A stretch of 9,662 bases of DNA from Casp-actino8 sp046082625 (GTDB lineage: Bacteria > Actinomycetota > Acidimicrobiia > Acidimicrobiales > Ilumatobacteraceae). The translations under genes and the position numbers were made by a program. The stretch spans positions 1 through 9,662 of the forward strand of contig JBJTYE010000155.1 in assembly GCA_046082625.1 (NCBI GenBank). Reading direction: 5' to 3'. The notes beneath the pieces were generated by a model. The model did not search any database. It saw nothing but the letters and a program-made list of their open reading frames with translations, and was not told the DNA's origin. Below, piece by piece: positions 5,093-9,662 of this stretch; within the stretch, counting starts at the first letter, position 1, and every line of letters starts with the position of its first letter.

Positions 5093-5463
5093 ACGATCGT
5101 TCGGAACGGCTGGTGGGCGACCTCTTGCTGGTGATTGGCCTTGTGGCGTCCTTCGTCACTCACGAGAGCGGGGTGCTGGTGCACTCGCTCGTCTCGCTCG
5201 TCTTCACCGTCTTTGCGCTTCATCACGTCAAGCACAATTGGAGGGCCTATCGTCGACCACCGCGTCGCTCGAGGGCGGTGGTGAACCAGACGACCGCAGT
5301 TTCGATGGCATTGGCCACCGCGACGGGAATCGTGTTCTGGCTGGCAGGTGACCGATTCTCGCTTGCACATGGACCGCTCTCGGTGATCGCCACCGTGTCG
5401 GTGGTTCCGCATGTCTGGGTGCATCGGCGGGCATTGCTCCGGCTCGTTCGGGTGCCGTCATGA
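5089..5463 (+). CDS. four-helix membrane protein, DUF4405/cytochrome b561-like
   Basis: The 124-residue protein has about four hydrophobic segments (roughly residues 8-25, 28-47, 68-88 and 92-112). Histidines are placed inside or at the ends of the helices: SGVLVHSLVSL, ALHHVKHNWRAY and, near the C-terminus, SLAHGPLSVI and VVPHVWVHRR. The 'H......HH..HNW' and 'HGPLS...PHVWVHRR' pattern resembles DUF4405-type proteins, which look like small haem-binding cytochrome-b-type membrane proteins. Haem binding here is inferred from pattern alone. The RRPPRRSR loop between helices 2 and 3 is positively charged and probably cytoplasmic. The ATG overlaps the methyltransferase TGA, so the two are translationally coupled, an unusual pairing of a soluble methyltransferase with a membrane protein. 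Stop TGA at 5461-5463; the LysR gene begins about 38 nt on. Confidence 0.78.
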   Translation: MNDRSERLVGDLLLVIGLVASFVTHESGVLVHSLVSLVFTVFALHHVKHNWRAYRRPPRRSRAVVNQTTAVSMALATATGIVFWLAGDRFSLAHGPLSVIATVSVVPHVWVHRRALLRLVRVPS

Positions 5464-5500
5464 TGGCGTTGAACCCGGACCCTCCTGTGAGCGTGGCACG

Positions 5501-6415
5501 ATGGCATCGATGAACCCCGCGGACATCGATCTCAATCTCCTGCGTGTTCTGGATGCTCTCCTCGACACGGGTTCGGTTGCCGGAGCCGCAGCCAGGCTTC
5601 ATCTTTCACCTCCGGCCGTGTCGCGATCCCTCGGTCGCCTGCGGAAGGTATTGGAAGATCCCTTGTTCGTTCGGGCGGGGCGGGAGCTCGTCCCCACCGA
5701 ACTTGCCAAGAGTCTGCGAGGGCCGACCCAGATCGCCTTGGGCGAGGCCTTGAAGGTCCTTCGACCCGCCGGACCTTCGGACCCGATCAGCATCGATCGA
5801 CGCTTCGTGATTCGCGCCGACGATTCGATCATTGCCGTTCTCGCCTTGCCACTCATGGAGCGGGTTCGACTGGCGGCTCCGGGTGTCGACATCGACTTCC
5901 TGCGCGACGATCCCAACTTCGTGGCCCTCTTTCGTAACGGAGACTTGGATATACGCATCGGCGTCCACGCGGAGAATCACCACGAGACGACTTCGGACGT
6001 CCTGCTCACGGACCGCTTCGTTGCGGCCGTGCGTCATGACCATCCGCTTCTCGGTCGGCGCCTCACGCCGCGCCGCTTCGCTGAATCGCATCACGTGACC
6101 GTTTCCCCCGTTGGCAAGCGAACGGGACCGATCGATGCAGCGCTTGCTGAGGTTGGTCTCGGTCGTGAGCACGTCACCACCGTCACCAGTTTCGTCGTGG
6201 CGGCTCACTTGGTGGCGACCACCGACCTCGTCGGTTCGGTTCCGCTCACGATCGCCAAAACGATGGCAAAGGTGTTGCCGATCGTCCCGCTCGAAATTCC
6301 ACTCTCGTTGCCGACTTTCGATGTCTGCATGACCTGGCACAACCGTCACAACGACGATCCGGCCCACCGCTGGCTCAGAGATCAGATCGCTGATGCGGTG
6401 CGAAGTCTCGGGTGA
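5501..6415 (+). CDS. LysR-family transcriptional regulator (about 304 aa)
   Basis: The N-terminal winged helix-turn-helix is textbook LysR: DIDLNLLRVLDALLDTGSVA, GAAARLHLSPPAVSRSLGRL and 'R..LEDPLFVRAGRELVPTELA' (residues ~9-70). The remainder is a periplasmic-binding-protein-like effector domain (RRFVIRADDSIIAVLALPL to the C-terminus) with the internal MERVRLAAPGVDIDFLRDD and LDIRIGVHAENHHETTSDVL segments expected of the family. Length is normal. Start choice: ATG 5501 and ATG 5510 are both in frame and neither has a good Shine-Dalgarno; 5510 would begin MNPADIDLNLL, closer to many relatives. A longer frame from 5411 overlaps the membrane gene and adds residues without family similarity. It probably belongs to the methyltransferase/membrane-protein transcript and may control it or the NTF2-like gene downstream; neither is shown. 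Confidence 0.93.
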   Translation: MASMNPADIDLNLLRVLDALLDTGSVAGAAARLHLSPPAVSRSLGRLRKVLEDPLFVRAGRELVPTELAKSLRGPTQIALGEALKVLRPAGPSDPISIDRRFVIRADDSIIAVLALPLMERVRLAAPGVDIDFLRDDPNFVALFRNGDLDIRIGVHAENHHETTSDVLLTDRFVAAVRHDHPLLGRRLTPRRFAESHHVTVSPVGKRTGPIDAALAEVGLGREHVTTVTSFVVAAHLVATTDLVGSVPLTIAKTMAKVLPIVPLEIPLSLPTFDVCMTWHNRHNDDPAHRWLRDQIADAVRSLG

Positions 6416-6468
6416 CGGAAACAGGGAAAGTCAAGAGGGCCGCCAACAATCTACGAGTCGAAATCACC

Positions 6469-6487
6469 CCCGGTTCCTGATACCGGG
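6469..6487 (+). terminator. GC-rich hairpin downstream of the LysR gene
   Basis: CCCGGT (6469-6474) and ACCGGG (6482-6487) are perfect complements around a 7-nt loop, 53 nt after the LysR stop and 64 nt before the next ATG. There is no T-tract. It could be a U-less actinobacterial terminator or a chance hairpin in GC-rich DNA. Confidence 0.35.
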
Positions 6488-6539
6488 AGAGCGCAGTCGT
6501 TCCGGGCCCGACGGGCACAGAGCACTCGCTCTCCATGGT

Positions 6540-6545
6540 TACAGT
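6540..6545 (+). promoter_or_regulatory. predicted -10 of NTF2/SnoaL-like gene
   Basis: TACAGT matches TANNNT and lies 6 nt before ATG 6552, with no Shine-Dalgarno between. A leaderless transcript is the simplest reading. Confidence 0.42.
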
Positions 6546-6551
6546 CATCCC

Positions 6552-6947
6552 ATGGCTGATCGGGAAGAGACCGCTCGAACCCTCCGTTCATACGCCGAGG
6601 CCTGGCTGGCGTCGGACCTCGAGAAGGTGCTGGCGTCGTATCACGACGACATCGAACTGCACTACATGGGCACGAGCCCCCTTGCGGGCACGCACCGAGG
6701 TCGTGATGCGGCGTTCGCGGCGCTCGGCCAAGCCTCGATTCGCACCTCGCGGAAGTTGATCGCGGTCGAGGACGTGCTCGTGGGCGATGCTCTCGGCGCG
6801 CTCATCGCGGTTGAGGAACTCGGCGACCCACCACGTCGCGTTCGCCGGATCCTGCTCTATCGGGTGCAGGACTCGAAGTTGCGCGAATGCTGGCTCTTCG
6901 ACGAAGACCAACGATTCATCGACGAGTTGTGGTCGCACGAGACTTAG
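6552..6947 (+). CDS. NTF2-like/SnoaL-like protein (131 aa)
   Basis: The sequence starts MADREETARTLRSYAEAWLA and continues SDLEKVLASYHDDIELHYMG, TSPLAGTHRGRDA. A first long helix ending in 'W..SD...VL..Y.DD.E.H..G..PL.G...GRDA' is the signature opening of the nuclear-transport-factor-2-like cone fold shared by SnoaL-type polyketide cyclases, ketosteroid isomerase-like enzymes and many proteins of unknown role. Later strands (RKLIAVEDVLVGDALGALIA, VRRILLYRVQDSKLRECWLF) fit the curved beta-sheet. The buried acid/His chemistry varies within this family, so I do not assign a reaction. ATG 6552 fits the fold and has TACAGT 6 nt upstream; the upstream frame to 6393 overlaps the LysR gene. It converges with the GNAT gene at 6985, with a 37-nt gap lacking an obvious hairpin. 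Confidence 0.87.
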   Translation: MADREETARTLRSYAEAWLASDLEKVLASYHDDIELHYMGTSPLAGTHRGRDAAFAALGQASIRTSRKLIAVEDVLVGDALGALIAVEELGDPPRRVRRILLYRVQDSKLRECWLFDEDQRFIDELWSHET

Positions 6948-6984
6948 CCGAGGTCAGGTATCAATTCGAAATGCCGGGGATCGA

Positions 6985-7425
6985 TCACCGAGATCGACGG
7001 AACCCGGTCGAGGTCACTCCTGGCGCAATCTCACGCTCATTGATCGGAACGAAACCGAGCGATTCGTACAGCCGTCGCGCCGGAATGTTCATCGTGCCGG
7101 TGGACACCGTGACCAACCGATGATGCAACAGTGACGAGACCAAGGCTCGACCGTGCCCACGTCGGAAGGATGTCGGGTGCACGGCCAGACGATCGATCTC
7201 GCAATGACCGTCCTGCACCGACCACGCCATGATTCCCACGAGCAAGCCGTCCTCCCAGCTCCCCAACCACTGAGGGTCGAGGTTGGCCAAAACATCGGCG
7301 GTCTCGTGGAGAGGAGGAATTCCGTCGAATCCGATCAGATCGGCCTCGACTCGGTACGACTCGCGCTGGATGGCGATGACACGTGACGCCACCTCGAAGT
7401 CGAACACGTTGATCGGCTGGAGCAT
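6985..7425 (-). CDS. second GNAT-family N-acetyltransferase (146 aa)
   Basis: The protein includes the N-terminal helical segment FDFEVASRVIAIQRESYRVE and the strand pair WEDGLLVGIMAWSVQDGHCE. Motif A, IDRLAVHPTSFRRGHGRALV (about 86-105), has the 'RRGHGRAL' acetyl-CoA pyrophosphate loop. The C-terminal motif NIPARRLYESLGFVPINERE is the classic GNAT motif B with tyrosine and 'LGF'. Acetyl-CoA-dependent transfer is well supported; the acceptor is not predictable. The frame opens with GTG (7428) directly before ATG (7425); I use the ATG because TAGTCT (7433-7438, minus strand) lies exactly 7 nt upstream, a leaderless-type arrangement. It shares only motif-level similarity with the GNAT at 2850-3341, so the two are not a recent duplication. 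It is divergent from the amidase gene with 57 nt between the starts. Confidence 0.91.
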   Translation of the reverse strand: MLQPINVFDFEVASRVIAIQRESYRVEADLIGFDGIPPLHETADVLANLDPQWLGSWEDGLLVGIMAWSVQDGHCEIDRLAVHPTSFRRGHGRALVSSLLHHRLVTVSTGTMNIPARRLYESLGFVPINEREIAPGVTSTGFRRSR

Positions 7426-7432
7426 CACGGTG

Positions 7433-7475
7433 AGACTAGGTCGTGGGACGAGGGGCAGTTCGGTTCACCTAGCAT
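7433..7475. promoter_or_regulatory. divergent promoter region between GNAT and amidase genes
   Basis: Minus strand: TAGTCT (7433-7438) 7 nt before GNAT ATG 7425. Plus strand: TAGCAT (7470-7475) 7 nt before amidase ATG 7483. Both hexamers are preceded by the same ACC, giving mirrored ACCTAG copies (CTAGGT at 7436-7441 and ACCTAG at 7467-7472 on the plus strand). No -35 consensus is evident. Confidence 0.45.
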
Positions 7476-7482
7476 CGTCGAG

Positions 7483-8868
7483 ATGAAACCCACCTCCGTC
7501 TCCGATGCCCGCGCTCGTTGGTCGGAGATCGATCGAGCGGAGTCCGAGATCGCTCTGCGATCGATCATCGCTCTCGATACCGATGCCGAGGAGCGCACTC
7601 GCCGAGTCAGCCGTGATGACGGTCCGTTGAGTGGTGTGCCGGTGTTGGTGAAGGACAACATCGAAGCCGAGGGACTCCCGTGCACCGCCGGCTCGTTGGC
7701 CTTGGAAGATGTTCCGGTGCGCGGTGATTCGCCGGTGGCAGATCGGCTCCGCCGGGCCGGGGCAGTGATCATCGGCGCCGCCAATCTCTCGGAGTGGGCC
7801 AACATCCGCAGTACTCGGTCCAGCAGTGGCTGGTCGGCGGTGGGCGGTTTGGTGGCCAACCCGTGGGCCCTCGATCGCAGTGCCGGTGGTTCGTCATCGG
7901 GCAGTGGTGCGGCGGTGGCCGCGGGGATCGTGCCCATGGCCGTGGGCACCGAGACCGATGGGTCCATCACCTGTCCGGCGGCGCTGAACGGTGTCGTCGG
8001 TATCAAGCCAACTGTGGGGCTCGTACCCACCGACGGGATCGTGCCGGTGAGTGCCAGTCAGGACACACCCGGCCCTTTGGCGCGTACCGTCGACGAGGCG
8101 GCGCTGATGTTGGCGGTGCTAGCCGACGATCCAGGACTCGTGACCCGAAGTCGGAACGCCGATGTGACCTCGTTGAAGATCGGGGTCGTCGATGCCTGGC
8201 GAACTGGCCACGCCGCCACGGACGCCTTGTTCGATGACTTGCTCCGCATGGTGTCGGCCGATTTCACGAATCTGTCGGCATCGGCGATGGTGGCCACACC
8301 CGAGAACGTGCAGGCCGACGAGTTCGCGGTGCTGGTGCACGAACTGCGCTCCGATCTGGACGCCTACTTGGCTCGTCGCATCGTGGGAAGTGGACCTCGA
8401 TCGGTTGCCGACGTCGTCGAGTTCAATCGCCTGCACGCGTCCGACGAATTGGCGCATTTCGGGCAAGAGATCTTCGAGATGGCCGCGGCGTCGTCGGGCC
8501 GAGAAGCACCGGAGTATGCGACAGCACGATCACGAAACCTGGAATGGGTGCGTGCTCATCTGCTGACAGCCCTCGCCCAGCACGACGTGCTGATCGCTCC
8601 GGCCTACATGCCGGCTTGGAAGACCGATTTCGTGTTGGGGCATCCTCCGGCTGGGGGAGCGGTCACCACACCAGCGGCCATCGCCGGTCTGCCGATCGTC
8701 ACGGTGCCCATGGGACTGGTCGCCGGGCTACCGGTTGCCGTGTCATTGGTGAGCGGCGCGAGATCCGAGGATCTGTTGATCGCCGCAGCGCGCCGGATCG
8801 AATCCAGACTCGGGCTGGTTGACGATCCACACTGGGGTCCGAAATTCCTTGCACCGACGCGCGGGTGA
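7483..8868 (+). CDS. amidase-signature-family hydrolase (461 aa)
   Basis: All catalytic elements of the amidase signature (Ser-cisSer-Lys) family are present: Lys57 in PVLVKDNIEAEGLPCTAGS, the Gly/Ser-rich loop AGGSSSGSGAAVAAG with the cis-Ser around 137, and nucleophile Ser161 in GTETDGSITCPAALNGVVGI followed by KPTVGL. The 24-residue spacing between cis-Ser and nucleophile equals that of characterised enzymes. The 'ETDGSI.CPA' wording, rather than 'DTGGSIR.PA', is as I recall common in the peptide-amidase-like branch; substrate remains a guess (amide or C-terminal peptide amide). No signal peptide is visible, so it is probably cytoplasmic. A C-terminal GLPIVTVPMGLVAGLPV segment closes the domain as expected. 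ATG 7483 is supported by TAGCAT 7 nt upstream. It is monocistronic and converges with the YCII-like gene. Confidence 0.95.
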   Translation: MKPTSVSDARARWSEIDRAESEIALRSIIALDTDAEERTRRVSRDDGPLSGVPVLVKDNIEAEGLPCTAGSLALEDVPVRGDSPVADRLRRAGAVIIGAANLSEWANIRSTRSSSGWSAVGGLVANPWALDRSAGGSSSGSGAAVAAGIVPMAVGTETDGSITCPAALNGVVGIKPTVGLVPTDGIVPVSASQDTPGPLARTVDEAALMLAVLADDPGLVTRSRNADVTSLKIGVVDAWRTGHAATDALFDDLLRMVSADFTNLSASAMVATPENVQADEFAVLVHELRSDLDAYLARRIVGSGPRSVADVVEFNRLHASDELAHFGQEIFEMAAASSGREAPEYATARSRNLEWVRAHLLTALAQHDVLIAPAYMPAWKTDFVLGHPPAGGAVTTPAAIAGLPIVTVPMGLVAGLPVAVSLVSGARSEDLLIAAARRIESRLGLVDDPHWGPKFLAPTRG

Positions 8869-8874
8869 GCCCGG

Positions 8875-8896
8875 CGACGAATCATCACGAACGTCG
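8875..8896. terminator. possible bidirectional hairpin between convergent genes
   Basis: CGACG (8875-8879) and CGTCG (8892-8896) could pair around a 12-nt loop in the 39-nt gap between the convergent amidase and YCII-like stops. The stem is short and lacks a T-tract. Confidence 0.2.
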
Positions 8897-8907
8897 GGTA
8901 CGGGCGG

Positions 8908-9234
8908 TCAGCGCAAGAATGGGCGGAGCTCGATGCGACGATTGCAGGCTTGTGATGCTTCGGCGGCGAGTCTCTCCGCCACTGAGCGGTCACTCACTTC
9001 GATCACCCAGAAACCGGCCATGTAGTCGTCCGCCGAGATCACCGGTCCGGATGACACCAGACCCACGCCCTGGCGATTGTCGAACACCATGGCTTGATCC
9101 GGAGCGGCGACTCCGGCGGCGATGATGCGTTGTCCGGCAGCTTCGATCTTGTCGTTGAAGGCATCGACGGCACCGGGTTCCTCGGGGCGGCCGGGATCGC
9201 TCACGCTGTCTATGACCGCCATCAGGAACCGCAT
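8908..9234 (-). CDS. YCII-related/DGPF-domain protein (108 aa)
   Basis: The protein opens MRFLMAVIDSVSDPGRPEEP, then GAVDAFNDKIEAAGQRIIAA, and has GPVISADDYMAGFWVIEVSD in the second half, ending NRRIELRPF. This follows the ferredoxin-like YCII/DGPF layout: first strand 'M.FM....', a long helix with 'F...I..AG..I..AG', a '.D.GP......E...G.W.IEV' strand and a C-terminal 'IE.RPF' strand. Members are small, often near sigma factors or enzymes, and mostly without known activity; I see no sigma-factor gene here. ATG 9234 is chosen because TACTGT (9241-9246, minus strand) lies 6 nt upstream and the domain begins there; the longer frame to 9300 enters the divergent gene. It is divergent from the isochorismatase-like gene with 32 nt between the starts. 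Confidence 0.87.
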   Translation of the reverse strand: MRFLMAVIDSVSDPGRPEEPGAVDAFNDKIEAAGQRIIAAGVAAPDQAMVFDNRQGVGLVSSGPVISADDYMAGFWVIEVSDRSVAERLAAEASQACNRRIELRPFLR

Positions 9235-9240
9235 GACGAC

Positions 9241-9260
9241 ACAGTAGTGGTCGCTACCCT
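9241..9260. promoter_or_regulatory. overlapping divergent promoters of YCII-like and isochorismatase-like genes
   Basis: Minus-strand TACTGT (9241-9246) is 6 nt before ATG 9234; plus-strand TACCCT (9255-9260) is 6 nt before ATG 9267. The -35 position of each promoter would fall on or near the other's start region, so polymerase could probably not occupy both at once. Confidence 0.5.
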
Positions 9261-9266
9261 GGCGGG

Positions 9267-9662
9267 ATGTCCACACGCACGGTCGGCACGAACACCGCAC
9301 TTCTCGTCGTGGACGTACAGAACGCGGTCGTGGCTCAGGCCCATGAGCGAGACGAGACCGTCAGAGTCATCGCGGAGCTCGTGGAGCGGGCCCGCCGAGA
9401 GAATGTGCCAGTGGTGTGGATTCAACATCACGATGACCAGCTGGCGAAGGGATCACTTGACTGGCAGATCGTTCCCGAGTTGAGTCCGACAGGTGATGAG
9501 GTCATCGTCCACAAGTCCTACAACGATGCCTTCGAGGAGACCGATCTCGAAGAGCACCTGGACCGTCTCGGGGTGGGAAGTCTGGTCGTCACGGGAGCCC
9601 AAACCGAATGGTGCATCCGTTCGACTCTGCACGGAGCGATCGCTCGGGGCTACGACGCATTG
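9267..9662 (+). CDS. isochorismatase-family cysteine hydrolase, 3' end cut by window
   Basis: The frame starts at ATG 9267 and is open to the last base (132 residues visible). The sequence NTALLVVDVQNAVVAQAHER carries the catalytic Asp16; VPVVWIQHHDDQLAKGSLDW follows; VIVHKSYNDAFEETDLEEHL carries Lys83; and VVTGAQTEWCIRSTLHGAIA carries the nucleophile Cys116. This Asp-Lys-Cys triad and the 'TG..TE.C...T...A...GY' segment define the cysteine-hydrolase branch (nicotinamidase, N-carbamoylsarcosine amidase, biuret hydrolase and relatives). Family members are about 180-210 residues, so 50-80 are probably missing. The amidohydrolase type of reaction is likely, the substrate unknown. It has TACCCT 6 nt upstream of the ATG and no convincing Shine-Dalgarno (GGCGGG abuts the ATG). 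Confidence 0.93.
   Translation, partial: MSTRTVGTNTALLVVDVQNAVVAQAHERDETVRVIAELVERARRENVPVVWIQHHDDQLAKGSLDWQIVPELSPTGDEVIVHKSYNDAFEETDLEEHLDRLGVGSLVVTGAQTEWCIRSTLHGAIARGYDAL

Noticed and set aside
5606..6367. 253-codon minus-strand frame opposite the LysR gene
   Set aside because: Shadow of a strongly supported LysR gene; composition rich in Arg, Asp and Gly with no domain pattern.
2850..7425. Two GNAT genes as a possible local duplication
   Set aside because: Beyond the acetyl-CoA motif and the C-terminal Y..LGF-type motif their sequences differ throughout, so they are separate family members.
7425..8030. 201-codon minus-strand frame opposite the amidase
   Set aside because: Shadow of the amidase-signature core; Ser/Pro/Thr/Arg-rich without a recognisable fold, and it crosses the divergent promoter region.
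8001..8040. Amidase signature with TDGS instead of the better-known TGGS around the nucleophile
   Set aside because: The variant is, as far as I recall, common in peptide-amidase-like members, and all three catalytic residues are present, so it is not evidence of inactivation.

Overview
The window is high-GC (I judge about 60%, not counted) bacterial DNA with short gaps, ATGA stop/start overlaps, TetR, LysR and GNAT genes, and many genes with a TANNNT hexamer 6-7 nt before the ATG and no Shine-Dalgarno sequence. This points to an actinobacterium (Actinomycetota). Acidimicrobiia, Ilumatobacter-like, is my guess from overall feel and is not demonstrated. I see no rRNA, tRNA, CRISPR array, insertion sequence, integrase or phage gene.

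Layout. 1-534 (+): TetR-family regulator cut by the left edge. 579-752 (-): a 57-residue excisionase/MerR-like helix-turn-helix gene. About 761-920 (+): decayed 3' end of a YbaK/EbsC (aminoacyl-tRNA deacylase-like) gene. 932-2618 (-): a tight three-gene operon, alpha/beta hydrolase > cupin > TetR, joined by two ATGA overlaps; a 26-bp near-ideal palindrome overlaps its predicted -10 and is the obvious operator for its own TetR protein. 2774-2872 (+): a second, independently decayed YbaK 3' end, so two same-strand YbaK remnants bracket the operon. 2850-3341 (-) GNAT acetyltransferase and 3421-3729 (-) small ABM-like monooxygenase, divergent from 3758-4228 (+) a TPR-like protein. 4418-6415 (+): O-methyltransferase, four-helix DUF4405-like membrane protein (ATGA overlap) and LysR regulator, probably one transcript. 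6552-6947 (+) NTF2/SnoaL-like protein, convergent with 6985-7425 (-) a second GNAT. 7483-8868 (+) amidase-signature hydrolase, convergent with 8908-9234 (-) a YCII-like protein, which is divergent from 9267-9662 (+) an isochorismatase-family hydrolase cut by the right edge.

How it works together. The clearest functional unit is the self-regulated hydrolase-cupin-TetR operon: a small-molecule-responsive repressor probably controls a hydrolase and a metal-binding cupin acting on an unknown compound. The rest is a mosaic of one- or two-gene units of small-molecule chemistry (acetyltransferases, methyltransferase, amidase, isochorismatase-like, NTF2-like) without a recognisable shared pathway. 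The observations most worth following are the paired YbaK relics, the operator/promoter overlap, the short HTH gene, the recurrent leaderless promoter layout, and the 32-bp divergent promoter at 9235-9266. I found no convincing evidence of a wholly new multi-gene system.
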